A stretch of 64,000 nt of DNA. It comes from Dendrophyllia cribrosa (Eukaryota; Cnidaria; Anthozoa; Scleractinia; Dendrophylliidae). The notes under the pieces were generated by a model. It worked only from the letters and a program-made list of their open reading frames with translations, was not told where the DNA came from and did no database searches. Every line of letters begins with the position of its first letter. Within the stretch, counting starts at the first letter, position 1. The position numbers and the translations under genes are program-made. Location: assembly GCA_024195265.1 (NCBI GenBank), contig JAJLRJ010000006.1, forward strand, positions 25,009,270-25,073,269, given 5' to 3'. Shown here piece after piece: positions 1-11,027 of this stretch.

Positions 1-66
1 GTAGTAGTGGTAGTGGTAGTGGTAGAAGTGGAAGTGGTAGTAGCAGTGGCAGTAATAGTGGTAGTG

Positions 67-106
<40 letters not shown>

Positions 107-264
107 CAGTGGCAGTAGCAGTAGCATAGATAGTGATAGTGGCAGCTGTAGTGTTAGTTGTAGTGGTAGTGGTGTTAGTAGTGGTAACTGTAGGTTTAGT
201 GGTTGTGGTAGTGGTAGTTTTAGTGGTAGTGTTAGTTTTAGTGTAGTGGAAGTGGTAGTTGTGA

Positions 265-324
<60 letters not shown>

Positions 325-466
325 CAGTGGCAGTAGCAGTAGCATAGATAGTGATAGTGGCAGCTGTAGTGTTAGTTGTAGTGGTAGTGGTGTTAGTAGT
401 GGTAACGGTAGGTTTAGTGGTTGTGGTAGTGGTAGTTTTATTGGTAGTGTTAGTTTTAGTGTAGTG

Positions 467-510
<44 letters not shown>

Positions 511-655
511 TGTGCTAATAGTACTAAGAGAAGTAGTAGAGGTAGTGGTAGTGGTAGTGGTAGTAGTGGTGGTTTTTGTGGCAGTGGCAGTTGCAGTTGT
601 GATGTTGATTGTAGTGGTAGCAGTAGTGGAGGGTGGTGGTAGTAGTGGTTGTAAA
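1..655. repeat. AGT/GTG trinucleotide-derived repeat with 218-bp tandem duplication
   Basis: The stretch is built almost only of GTA, GTG and GCA-like triplets. It is not a plain microsatellite: a mixed block beginning GTAGCATAGATAGTGATAGT occurs near 121 and again near 339, so a unit of about 218 bp is duplicated, with pure (AGT)n runs at 73-103 and 266-319 between the copies and another at 470-510. Open frames through it give poly-Val or poly-Leu tracts and are not credible genes. The repeat continues beyond the left edge. Confidence 0.9.
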
Positions 656-2527
656 CTCTGCGCTGAAATAATTCAAAGCGGCCATTTTCGCAAATACCAT
701 GGTACATTAGTACATTTCCGGGTACATCAGTTATAGTAAATGATAGTAATAATAGCATACCTGAGGATATACCATTCTTTAAAATTGCGAACTTGATTTT
801 TACGCTGCTCTGTACACTTCCCAAGTACGTTTCAACAGAGATGTTTCCTGAAAAGCCAAATTGTACATCCAATAGATTCTCTGTAGCAAATGGGACACAG
901 CCCTGGTGATAGAGAACATCAGTGCCGTCCCCATCTGTAATCTTGACATATTGGCTGCATGATTATAATGAAACACAAAATAAGCTGGAAATGTTAAACA
1001 TACTTCTATATAGGATTTAAACCCCTTTTCCGGAAATGTAGATGTGATAACAATACATTTAACCGCAGTGTATGCAACCAAACTAAAACGGTACAATTTT
1101 AAAGGTTTTTAAAATAATAGATTGCAGAAGTAAACGAAATTCTCAGTATTGTTAGTGAATGTTGAATAAACGTAAACATATAAACAGAAATAGCGCTGTG
1201 ATTTAGATCAGTTATGGGAGAAAAGTTTTTTTTTCATTTAAACACGGTAAAATGCGCATATGTAAGATTGAAACTGCAATTTTCGTGGGGATATGATTGA
1301 CACAGCAAACATGAAGCCTTTACGCTTTTCGGCCTGGCCCCTTTTTCCGCACGTCCACTCTTATGTGTGTGATTTAAAATTGATCTTGCGAGGCGTTATA
1401 TTTTTAACAAGGACATCTCTTAGCTTTCTTTTTATGAAGTTTCATTCGATTGCGTTTCCGGCTTCCCGACAGACAAGTATTTTATATTGAAACGATAATA
1501 GAAGAAGAACACAGTCCTCTTTTTAAAACGTTCAATCCGTGTTAAAATTGTCACGTATCCAACCAATCTTGATAGAGCTAGTTTGGGAGAGTGGGAAGCG
1601 CATCTTGGGTAAGCTGGTTATGAAAAAGATGGGTTCAAATGAATTAGGTCACCCCAGGCGGCATGGCCCCGTTATAAAATAATGTACATGGTACCTTGAG
1701 GCAGCCCAGTGCCCTTCCTTTAAGCTTCACAAGTGGAAATCGGTAACCCGTTACACTCATTACATGAGACTATTTTTTATAAGAAATAGTAATATTTGAA
1801 GAGTTAATAACATATTAAGTTTATTAACCTGCAGTAATAGTTGCCGAAATTTAATTCCTTCACGGAGACCAAAGCAACAGCCTGGCTTATACCAACACTC
1901 AGCATGCTCCACTGGCATCGCACATAGCTGTTACTCGTACGATTGTAGTCTATTTCGCCAAATGTGCTATTTAGCGTGGTCGAGCAGCCTGAGAAGGATA
2001 ATACAGAGACAACGTTTAGTTGGTACCAACTACAACAAAGGACATTGATTATTAGACTTTCATGGAAACTATGTCAATACTAACATTGACAGATTCAACA
2101 CATCGATTAACCCTCTGGTTGCTCCAAGTGTAAATGAGTCGCTCGATTATATGAAACCAGTATTTCCAATAATGAGCTCACCTCTCGTTGTGTAATCGTG
2201 TTCCAGAGTGTGACGTCACAAAAACTAAATTTGTGAAATTATGGGATTTCATGACAAAAAGTGCCTGCTTCCCAAAAATTAGCATCCTATTAATACAATT
2301 TGGGGGTGAGAATTTTATTGAAACGTACATCCACTCGATTTGTTACGTTCTTGTTTCTCAATTAAAAGCGATAACTGCCTCCCGTAATTAATGACCGTAA
2401 GAATGCTTATACACTGTCACTTGTTATTATATGGCATTCATATTTCAATACAATCTAACAAACTGTGGCTTATGATATATAGCAAGCAAAGCTTCCACAA
2501 CACATGTCTATGTATGGCCATTCTTAC
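656..2527. other. no recognisable gene or repeat
   Basis: AT-rich sequence with only short open frames of biased composition and no recognisable motif. It could be intron or 3' flank of the SRCR gene read on the minus strand, since the SRCR exon donor at 2526-2527 points leftwards into this stretch. I see no downstream exon in it. Confidence 0.5.
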
Positions 2528-2836
2528 TTTCTAAACATATCACTGATGCATCTTCACTGTGAACGCAGTTTTCTACACCCCAACCCCTGTGCTGACAATT
2601 CACAATGGACGTTTCGCTTCCTTGGCATTCCACATCGTCCAGCCAAATTGGACCACTTCCAGAGCCGAAATGGGCCCTCTTTGGAGCACTAGCAGCACCA
2701 GAATACCCAAGTTCACGGCACACGACTCGCGCGTCATTTAAATCCCAGTAATCATCACAAACAGTTCCCCAGGTGCCACTGTGAAATATCTCAACTCTTC
2801 CCTCTCCATTCCAGGTTCCTCCAACTAGTCTCAAAC
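2528..2836 (-). CDS. SRCR (scavenger receptor cysteine-rich) domain exon
   Basis: One exon of exactly 309 bp (103 codons) encoding a complete SRCR domain, an extracellular disulfide-bonded module of receptors and secreted innate-immune or adhesion proteins. Visible motifs in order are LRLVGG, GRVEIFHSGTWGTVCDD, ARVVCRELGYSGA, GSGSGPIWLDDVECQG, E..I..C.H.GWG and C.H.EDASVIC, with the usual six cysteines of a group B-like domain. The minus-strand acceptor TTTTCCTTTGTCAG ends at 2837 and the donor GTAAGA starts at 2527. Both boundaries are phase 1, as expected for shuffled SRCR exons, so this is one module of a larger multi-domain gene. No signal peptide, membrane segment or partner exon is visible nearby. 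The domain call is firm; the parent gene is unknown. Confidence 0.93.
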
Positions 2837-2965
2837 CTGACAAAGGAAAAGTTTCGATTTGTTCAATTCTTGTCTGTTGAAAATAATGTAAATCCTTGTA
2901 GCTATTTCTTTCTGTTGACGATATAGGCACAAGGCTGATAATTTAATACTTGATAACTATTTCCT

Positions 2966-3044
2966 CTCACAAACAATCATCACAAGCTGTTCCCTGAGTG
3001 CCACTGGAAAACATTTCTTCTCCGCCCTCCAGTTGGCCTTAAAC
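2966..3044 (-). pseudogene. decayed start of a second SRCR exon
   Basis: About 130 bp upstream (minus strand) of the intact SRCR exon a second SRCR beginning can be read: an acceptor-like AAATAAATCAG followed by GLRPTGG, then, after a frame change, EEMFSSGTQGTACDD, which matches the first third of the domain. The sequence then meets a stop (TGTTTGTGA) and similarity ends. It keeps an acceptor in the same phase as the intact exon, so it looks like a tandem exon duplicate that was truncated and frameshifted. Confidence 0.75.
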
Positions 3045-3524
3045 CTGATTTATTGGTTAGCTATAAGAAGTGGAAGAATTAAATAAACGAAAAAAGGTAT
3101 TATTGTTTATTATAGTATTTTTTCACTTAGGAATTGTTTTTCATGTCCTATTAGAGATTTTAGGATCAACCCTATTTTGCCTGGGCTGTTTTTGAGTTCC
3201 TGAGCCTGGGAAGGGGCGGGGGGGGGGGCACATTGAAGAATATTAAGAATATTAAAGCTACGACAATGAAACCAAGAGAGTACATAGTGCGTGCAAAACT
3301 GTCTCCTTTGCGGTCCGCACAATGGAACGATGACGTCACATGATGTAGTTATTAGGTCATTAGTTATACGGTCGCCATCTTGGATCCGCCATCTTGGATT
3401 TCTGAAATTTTTCAAAACTAGTCTGAAGTGTCAGACGCTTTCCCGCCCTACCCCCTGTGGGCGCCGGCGAGAGAGCGTCTGAATAGACTAATTTCGATAT
3501 ATTAAAATTCATACTTGCCTCTGA
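3045..3524. other. non-coding, short simple repeats
   Basis: Holds a short G-run near 3219-3229, a duplicated GCCATCTTGGAT (3373-3399) and a short inverted pair around GACGCTTTC/GAGCGTC (3434-3480). No gene seen. Confidence 0.5.
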
Positions 3525-3606
3525 GGCTTGGGGGAATAAAACAAAAGAAATCACATCGAGGTTCAGCGTTGAATTATTCATTTCTTTTGTTTTATTCCCC
3601 CAAGCC
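3525..3606. repeat. perfect hairpin, 27-bp arms
   Basis: GGCTTGGGGGAATAAAACAA... at 3525-3551 is the exact reverse complement of 3580-3606, around a 28-nt loop. It may be a small foldback element; no target duplication could be assigned. Confidence 0.85.
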
Positions 3607-4627
3607 GGGGGAGAGGGTTAAGTTCGTGCTTTCATACGATTATTTTCCACAAACCTTAACTTTCTCAAGAAAAAGGTAGCCAAAAAATATATATAACATT
3701 CCTTGAGCAGGTGTATGAAGTTTATACATTTAACGACCTAATGAAGATCATAAGTTATAATCAATTTCACTTAAATTGACAGTTTTTACAACAAAACCGA
3801 GGGAAATAATGTGTGTAACTAAATGCACTAATGGTTCATTAAGTGTAAACATTTTGTCACTGTAAATACTTACTATGTTGAGCGTTGACCAGCTGGATCA
3901 AAACTAAAACTAGAAAAGAAACAAGTAATAAGAGAACAAATAATTTAACCCATTTGTTTGCATTTTTAATATTCTCACATGCATGTTACTTTGTTGTTTT
4001 TTATGTATATAATATGTTACTTTTAAGCCTTCTTTCGCCTCTTGTAAAATATTTAAAATAGGTCAGTCAGAGCGGCCCTGGTCTTGGGGAGAAAGTAATT
4101 AAAATTAAGCATTCCACGTCTTATTATCATCGATAATTGAGGCATACCCGATCTTATTATATCTCTCAGTTAGTACGCGCGCTATGATTAGTCAATTTTC
4201 CGGTCCGTAATTTACAGTACGGACCGCAAAATTTGAGAGTCCCGCATAGGTCTAGCATACGCTAACAAAAGTTGTTTTCTACATTAAAAATTATCCAGAG
4301 AAAACGTATTTAGCTAAATGAGTTGACATATCAGGTTACAAAAACTCTCTTCGATAAAATATAAAGCTAGAACTTTAGCAAAATACTGATTAGCCGCGAA
4401 TCAAAAAGCACTGACAATTTTCTTGAGTATAAAGCTTACATGCTTATTGTTTTGGTATTTAGCTTTTAGGCTGTAAGTTGTAAAAACTCGAGTAACTTGG
4501 CAAATTCGTTTAACTTTAACAATTTAATTAGAAAAAGAGTACCTTTCTTTGTAGGAAAACTTCTCTATGAAAAACAAAGCTGCAAAACAACTTGAAACGG
4601 CTTCCATCGGTAAACTGTATCATATAA
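3607..4627. other. nothing recognised
   Basis: AT-rich sequence without a convincing ORF, RNA gene or structured repeat. Confidence 0.5.
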
Positions 4628-5111
4628 GGGGCCGTCGACATATTCACAAGTTCCCCGCTTAACGTCCACTGGACGTTTGGGAGGGGGGGGGGGGGGGGGG
4701 GGGTTAGGGAGAGTCGAGATTTGGACGTTAGCGCGGGGTATTTGGAGCAAGTAAAAATTATTAGTTTTTAATCCTAGAAGTGCCACAGAGAGCCGTGAAA
4801 AGGCACTAAGTGGACACAAAGATGTTTTAGGAAAACAGGTACGAAGAACTGTCAGTCTTTAAATATTCTAAGGGCCATTTACAAATAACGTTTGTTGTTT
4901 CACACATCAGTAGTCTCGCAAACTGCATTCATCCGACTATTAAAAAACGTCGCTCCAGACGACATCGGGACGGTGAAAATTCTAAGTGGACGCTAAAGAG
5001 GAGGGATGGGGAGGGTTCGGGGGGTGGGGGGGGGGGGGGGGTGGGTGGGTGGTCTGACCTTAACGTCCAGTGGACGTTAAGCAGGGAACTTGTGAATATG
5101 TCGACGGCCCC
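4628..5111. mobile_element. Harbinger/PIF-like MITE, 484 bp
   Basis: Terminal inverted repeats of about 47 bp start GGGGCCGTCGACATATTCAC at 4628 and end with the complement at 5111, with one or two mismatches up to the ACGTCCACTGGACGT core. The element is flanked on both sides by TAA (4625-4627 and 5112-5114). A 3-bp TWA duplication with GGG-rich termini is the PIF/Harbinger signature. The interior has no transposase ORF and contains long G-runs just inside each end (4681-4703 and 5020-5041), so it is non-autonomous. Confidence 0.85.
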
Positions 5112-5568
5112 TAAGGTAGCTTAGTTTGATCAAGTTCTTGTCTAGTTATATAAAACGTAAGTTCAGAGTTATCGTTTCAGTGCTGTCGTTTGTGGCAGTG
5201 GCTCTAAGAAGAACAAACTTGAGGCTACAGAATTACGCTAAAAGTGTACCTTGATTCCTCAGCGAAATTTTTGTCCTTGCAGTGGATTCCCCGAAAACAA
5301 TTTTTTGCGTATTCGCAAATATTCTCAGCTCTTGCTGCAGCGCACGCTTAAAATTTGTCAGGTGCGATTGAAATTCAACCTCATCCATGCACAATTCATA
5401 TTTTTGTTGTCACTGTCGATTCTATTGTTTTTGTTGCTGGGTTCGATTTGGACCCCAACAGAAAAATGAGCCCCACATTTCCATATCCACGTGTAATATA
5501 AAAGTAATATTTTCATTCAAGGTGGCTCATACATAAAGATTCGAACACATTGTCCAACCATGTGAGCT

Positions 5569-7755
5569 ATGGTAAAACCCGACCTTACCGCTCAGTTCGC
5601 CAGTGAAGTGGAAGCCGCCGACAAATATACATTCAAAAAGAAGGGAAACGAGCAGCAGTTCAAGCCAAACCAGAAAGTCTGCAAGAGAAGTGAGAGGGCT
5701 TTGAAGGCTCTGGAAAGCGGCAACTCCGATAAGGCGAAAGAGGAACTCAAAGAAGGTATTTCACTACTTAAGGAAAGGCAGAAATTGATAAAGATTGCCG
5801 ACAAATCGGAATTTGGTTGGTCCACTATTAACGAGTATGTCGATGACGAGTTGGCTGACAACGAAGTCGACGCAAAGAAAATCAAAAAGGCTGAAAAGAG
5901 ACAATTGCGTGTCATTGGTGCATCGCAATTTGTCCAAGAGATCATTTTACACGGTTATTCTATATCATTCAATCAAACACCTTTGCCATATTCTATAGAT
6001 AATAGAAATTCAGCTTTTATCCACTGGGTATTTGTTAATGAAGCAATTTCAGAGTTGCTCGTTCGAGGTTGTATTCAAGAAGTGCCACATTATCCTGAGT
6101 TTTGTAATCCATTGCACGTTGCGGTTCAATCATCCGGGAAGCTCCGCCTCATTTTAGATTTGTCGCATTTGAACACGTTCATTGTTAAAAAGTCTATCAA
6201 GTACGAGGATCTCAGAACTGTGCTACAAATCTTTTCCCCAGGGGATTATGTGTTTTCTTTTGATCTCAAGTCGGCCTTCCATCGCATTGACATTTGCGAG
6301 GAGCAAACCAAGTTCTTAGCTTTTAAATGGCCTTCTGATGGAGTTATGAAGTACTATGTCTTCCGTGTTTTGCCATTTGGCCTTACAACTGCTCCCTACG
6401 TATTTTCTAAGGTTATGAGACAACTAGTAAAATTTTGGAGGAGCCAAGGGTATCCTATTCCTTTGTATTTAGATGATGGTATTGGAGGAGATCGTTCGTT
6501 TGAGAGAACTGAATTTTTAAGCCGTGAAGTGCGACATGGCTTTTTTGCCTGATTCACAATAAATGTAGAGAAGTCAAATTGGGTTTCTTCTCAATTAGTA
6601 ACTTTTCTGGGAGTCGTTTTAGATTTTCAATCTGGCATGATCAGTATTCCCGGGAGAAGAATTAGTAAACTAAAAACTTGTTTGGAGGAATGCGCGTCGA
6701 GAAAATACATTCAAGCCCGAAAGCTTGCATCTATCACGGGACAGATTATTTCCATGTCATGTGCCATTGGGAATATTGCGAGATTATTTAGCCGAAATTG
6801 CTATTCTGCCTTAGAACAAAAAAATTCTTGAGAGCAACGCCTCACTTTATCTCCAGGCATGGCTAATGAAATTTCATTTTGGCTGAAGAACATTGATTCC
6901 TTTAATGGAAAGACTATGGTTCCTAAGTCTAGCGTTGTGGGTGTTGTTTATTCCGATGCAAGTGATTCTGGTTTTGGGGGGTTTTCCGTCCAGTGTGGCA
7001 AAGACCTGGTTGCTGGCCAGTGGAACGCGACAGAAATGCAAGCTAGCTCTACATTTAGGGAAATCCTAGCGGTCAAATATGTTTTGCTTTCGCTTATTGA
7101 CAAGTTGTCAGGTTGTTCAATTTAATGGTTTACAGATAACCAGAATGTTCCGAGGTTAATATCATGCGGGAGCGGCAAAGATCATTTACAGAAGGAAGCG
7201 TTATCTATTTTTTGATTTGTGCTGCGTAACAAAATTTCCATTGAAATGGAGTGGATTCCGAGATCCCAGAACGATCAGGCAGATTTTCTGAGTCGTATTT
7301 ACGATCCAGATGATTGGGGTTTATCTCGGCTCATTTTTACTACAATTGATCAGATCTGGGGGCCGCATTCTATCGACCGATTTGCGAACCATCTCAATAA
7401 TAAATTACAAAGGTTTAATTCAAGATTTTGGAATCCTGGTTCCGAAGATATTGATGCATTTGTGTTAGACTGGTCAGGAGAGAATAATTATGTATGTCCC
7501 CCCATTTCTTTGATTCCCCGTGTCATTTTACATATGCGTAACTGCAAAGCCGCTGGGACTCTCATAGTACCGCACTGGCCTTCGGCTCCATACTGGCCCA
7601 TGGTCACAGCTGATGGTAAGGGTTTCCGAGAGTTCGTTGTAGCATGGATGGACTTGCCGACTTACCAACAAGCCTTCGTACAGGGACGTTGCAACAGCGT
7701 GTTTGGCTCGGAGGACCTCTCATTCAGAATGCTTGCCTTAAGGATCCTATTCTAG
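5569..7755 (+). pseudogene. DIRS-type gag/RT/RNase H/methyltransferase-like polyprotein, four stops
   Basis: A single frame runs from ATG 5569 to 7755, interrupted by TGA 6550, TGA 6829, TAA 7123 and TGA 7213. Residues 1-110 match the basic, helical gag region of element 2 (motif IADKSEFGWSTINEY). From about residue 115 the RT begins (LILDLSHLN; FSFDLKSAFHRIDI; VLPFGLTTAPYVF; catalytic LYLDDG near residues 299-304). RNase H follows (YSDASDSGFGG; TFREILAVKY; FTDNQN). Next comes the Dam-like MT region of DIRS elements (IDRFANHLNNKLQRFNSRFW; ENNYVCPP; GTLIVPHWPSAPYWP). The gag zinc knuckle and linker seen in element 2 are missing, so an in-frame deletion has fused gag to RT. The gag N-terminus is also short. 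It would act in cytoplasmic and nuclear reverse transcription. Family assignment is firm; the MT name follows the literature on DIRS elements. Confidence 0.88.
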
Positions 7756-7867
7756 GGTAAATATTTTTATTTTTATTTCAAAACGTCTCAGTTGTCAGAT
7801 ACTGATTCGGCATTTATGTGTAAATCATTTCTGTTTACTACTTGGCTTTCTTTGTACTCTTGGCTGC

Positions 7868-7967
7868 TCGTGCGGTCTCTAGCTGAGCACACGACAAACA
7901 ATAATGGAGTGGTATGTATTGTTTTCATTCCGCACGAGCGGGAGGTTTTGATCTATTTAGGAGAGAG
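7868..7967 (+). repeat. split direct repeat, internal copy (element 1)
   Basis: 100 bp starting TCGTGCGGTCTCTAGCTGAG, repeated at 9845-9944 with a single T/C difference seen. The unit has its own short inverted pair, GCTCGTGCGG (7866-7875) and CCGCACGAGC (7930-7939), which could be a YR-binding fold. Confidence 0.9.
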
Positions 7968-8293
7968 ACGAATTTTTTCGCGGTTTGTTAATAAGCGAAA
8001 AAATATGCTCTCGACGGTATGTATTATCAAGGGATTTGAATTAGGTACTTAAGGGTGTGTTGAGGTTTCTTTCGTCCTCTTGGTGTTCGCTTCAGTATCA
8101 CACATTACTCATCCATTTATTTTTTTTTTTATTTATTTATTTATTTTCGTGAAAGTTAAAGATGAGTCGGATTTCGGTTCATGAGTTATACCCCCCCCTT
8201 TTTATTTTTTCCCTGTTCTTTCCTCTAATGTTAATGTTTTCTGTTTGTTAGGTGTGATGGAATCGTTGGCGCTACCGGTTATGGAGGATGGGG

Positions 8294-8390
8294 CCATCTG
8301 TGCCCTGTGAGAACGTTTGGGACCATCTGTGCCCTGTGAGAACGTTGGGGACCATCTGTGCCCTGTGAGAACGTTGGGGACCATCTGTGC
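8294..8390. repeat. 29-bp minisatellite, about 3.3 copies
   Basis: Unit CCATCTGTGCCCTGTGAGAA plus nine bases (ACGTTTGGGA type) recurs with starts at 8294, 8323, 8352 and 8381. The copies are contiguous with no spacers, so it is not CRISPR-like. Confidence 0.9.
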
Positions 8391-8615
8391 TCTTCCGTTT
8401 TGTTTTTATCGGGGAAAAATTTGTGCTAAAATCGTGGATTCTTTGAATGATAATCAACATAAATAAAAACTAAAAAAAAAAAAAGAAAATACATGATAAT
8501 TTCACATGACTGTTGTGAAGAACTTATTTCTCTCCATTTTCTGTATGTTGTGTTCTTCTTTTGTATTTTTTCAGATGTGTTCAGCTCTCAGATGTGAATC
8601 GAGTTTGACGCTTCC

Positions 8616-9570
8616 ATGCCTGCTCACCTGCGAAGTACCGCTGACCAAGTCAAACAGACAGTTATAGCTGCTAAAGCGGATGGAACGATAAGAACTTACT
8701 TGGGAGGTTTTAATCGATGGAAGCGATGGGCCTCCGAAAACAGCATTTGCCACCTTCCCGCAAACCCATTCTATGTAGCTGTTTATCTCCAATGTATTAT
8801 ACAGAAAGCACAGTCCCCTTCCCCAGTGTCCACAGCTGTTTACAGCATTGATTGGGCTCATTCATTAGCGGGATTGTCTAGAATATCTGACCACTCCCTC
8901 GTTGCACTTATGCTTTCTGCCTCCAAAAAGACCCTGGGTAAACCTAAAACTCGTAAAGAGCCTATCACTCCGGAGATGTTACTGGCTCTTGTAACGAAAT
9001 TCAAAGATAACTCTTCGCTTTACAGTCTCCGGTCAGTTGCCTTGTGCCTGATTGGTTTTACGGGATTTTTCCGTTTTAGTGAACTTTGTGGAATTCGAGC
9101 CTGCGATCTCAAATTTTTTCCTTCGTACATTTCTATCTTTTTAGAGACTTCCAAAACAGATCAGCTACGACAAGGTTCCTGGGTTCCGATTGCTCGGACT
9201 GGCCACGAGACGTGTCCTGTGAAGGCCCTAGAGAGGTACCTTGCCGCCGCAGAAATCGACTTACAGGAGCAGCTGCCTCTGTTTCGCGCTATCGCAGCAC
9301 CTAGCAGTTCTTCTAAAGTGAGGCGACAAGGCATCAGCTACACGCGTGCGAGGGAATTGGTGAAAGAGGCCTTTGACGGCATTACCGACACTTCCAAGAT
9401 CAGCCTCCATAGCCTGAGAGCAGGAGGGGCTACCGCAGCTGCGAATGCTGGTGTTCCAGATAGACTTTTTAAACGACATGGAAGATGGTCTAGTGAAAAT
9501 GCCAAAAGATGGCTACATTAAGGACAATTTAAATTCATTGTTGTCAGTATCTAAGAGTTTAGGAATTTAG
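8616..9570 (+). pseudogene. DIRS tyrosine recombinase (YR), frameshifted at the catalytic Tyr
   Basis: Starts at ATG 8616. It has the N-terminal SAM-like core-binding half (TYLGGFNRWKRWAS) and the catalytic half with Arg in GFFRFSEL (about residue 155), HxxR in LHSLRAGG, and HGRW. Just before the nucleophile the run GCCAAAAGAT (9501-9510) holds one A too many relative to element 2, so the frame reads RWLH and stops at 9521. In the other frame the expected DGYIKDN and a natural C-terminal SLGI with stop at 9570 are intact. YR would integrate a circular DNA intermediate in the nucleus. The full-length protein would be about 318 residues, normal for the family. The enzyme lacks its Tyr unless frameshifting occurs. 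Confidence 0.92.
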
Positions 9571-9844
9571 ATTTTCATCAGAGCCGAGCCCAGCAGGCAT
9601 GGGGGTACGATCCATAGGGCTGGGATTTTTCCCCATTTGTTAACGTTGTGAGCGCGTCGGGGTTTTTTCATCCTATGGATGCTCGCTCGTAAATCCCGTT
9701 AAAACAGGAGGTTTTTTGTATACGTTCCTATTTTAGCCGAAAATTCAGTTGAGAAATCAAGAGGTGTTGTGCCAGAGTTAGAAGAGAAATTATGTATTTA
9801 TGTTATAGCTCATCCAATAAGTTGATTTTGAAACTCTAATAAAT
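9571..9844. other. 3' non-coding part of element 1
   Basis: Follows the YR gene; contains CCATAGGG/CCTATGG inverted words near 9611 and 9672. It would correspond to the region between YR and the terminal direct repeat. Confidence 0.45.
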
Positions 9845-9944
9845 TCGTGCGGTCTCTAGCTGAGCACACGACAAACAATAATGGAGTGGTATGCATTGTT
9901 TTCATTCCGCACGAGCGGGAGGTTTTGATCTATTTAGGAGAGAG
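9845..9944 (+). repeat. split direct repeat, terminal copy (element 1)
   Basis: Second copy of the 100-bp unit at 7868-7967, ending AGGAGAGAG. It is the most plausible right end of element 1. Confidence 0.85.
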
Positions 9945-10012
9945 TGTTGATTAACAGCTGGGGTCCCATTGGACCCCACTTGGTAGTATGAGGGTCAAGG
10001 GCGCTTACAACT

Positions 10013-10830
10013 TCATACACAGTATGCCTGGCATCATTTGTTTGTTTGTTTTTTTCAGAAGCGGCCGGTCATACCGGTTAATTGAAAGAGAGTAAGAATC
10101 AATTTGATATATTTTATATAAGGCTTTGAATCCACAACAAAAACAATTGAAGAAAATAACTATATGTTACGTGAGTCAGTATTTTTACTGAATTGTTAGT
10201 TTGATTTTACAGACAAAAGGAGTCTTTAAAATGCAAAACCAAATGCGTCATAAGGTCTTTGTAAATAGCGGCTTTCGACACGCAACTTATTATAAATCAT
10301 CAGCCATAAAATGAGCCGTTCTCATCTGTCGACGCGTATATATCAACAACAAATATCTTTCTCATTTTCAAAATTACACCGTTTTATCTGACGTTATAGC
10401 ACAAGGTTATACGTGCAGGTATTCACTGGCCCACAACAATTGCAATTGTATTAACATTCAGTCGATTAGTCATTATTCCCTATTAGTAAGCATCTAGCTT
10501 CAGTTGAAAAGCACAAGGCGATTTTTATATATCAATTTCCAGCTGTCTGTTGTAATACGTATATTTTTTACATATGGAGGATAGCAGCAATGGCAAAAAA
10601 AAAAAAGCAAATAACAAACAGAAAAAAATTGAAACATGCAATATATAGCTTAACCGCGCCTTGTTGCTTGAAGCATATCGCCAATATCTTTTCGAAGTTC
10701 GGTGTGCTATAAGACCTACTAAATCACTTTTCTTGAAATAATTTTATCCACTTGTTTGAACCAACATAAAGTACACCTTGTTACACAATTTGCGGAATAT
10801 TCCTTGTAGTCTAACCTGGATTGTAAAGAG
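10013..10830. repeat. diverged tandem duplication, copy 1
   Basis: Begins GCTTACAACTTCATACACAG and matches 11504-12365 along its length at a constant offset of about 1,491 bp (for example GAGCCGTTCTCATCTGTCGA at 10314 and 11825, and GCTTGAAGCATATCG near 10667 and 12228). Indels and substitutions are frequent. No coding content is seen. Confidence 0.85.
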
Positions 10831-11027
10831 TTAAGCCTGCCTTGATAAGCTGTTCGCGTTTCACTGTAAGAGTGATTAGAGTATAATTTAGTTCGTCTTG
10901 AGCATACCAGAACTTTAAAGAAAATAACTCTTTGCAGTGGTTGCGACATGAGTCAAACCGGTCCGCAAATCAGTTGGATGCTCTAACGTCCAAACCACAT
11001 GGTGGAGCTAGAATCGAAAGTAAATTC

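Larger units (their letters stand above)
7756..8615. other. spacer between pol and YR of element 1
   Basis: 860 bp with no credible gene. It holds the first 100-bp direct repeat copy, a T-rich tract, and a 29-bp minisatellite. GGTAAAT at 7756 and a TATTTTTTCAG at 8563-8573 look like a splice donor and acceptor, so an intron between pol and YR is possible, but the pol stop TAG lies just before the donor. In element 2 the MT and YR regions are nearly contiguous, so this spacer is an insertion or rearrangement. Confidence 0.5.
5112..9944 (+). mobile_element. DIRS/PAT-like tyrosine-recombinase retroelement 1 (degenerate)
   Basis: A retroelement with gag-like, RT, RNase H, methyltransferase-like and tyrosine recombinase (YR) regions all on the plus strand and no integrase or LTRs, which places it in the DIRS order. 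A 100-bp direct repeat (7868-7967 and 9845-9944, one mismatch seen) is the only split-repeat pair found. Unlike element 2 at 18464, the YR gene lies between the two copies rather than before them. The left boundary is uncertain: a TATA-like TATATAAAA at 5147 follows directly on the MITE, and no left terminal repeat was recognised. Four nonsense codons in pol and a +1 frameshift in YR show that this copy is dead. Confidence 0.8.

Noticed and set aside
456..872. Long Leu/Pro or Val-rich open frames
   Set aside because: They are translations of the trinucleotide repeat and run into unrelated flank; no domain.
8294..8390. CRISPR-like short direct repeats
   Set aside because: 29-bp units are back to back without spacers, in a eukaryotic retroelement; it is a minisatellite.
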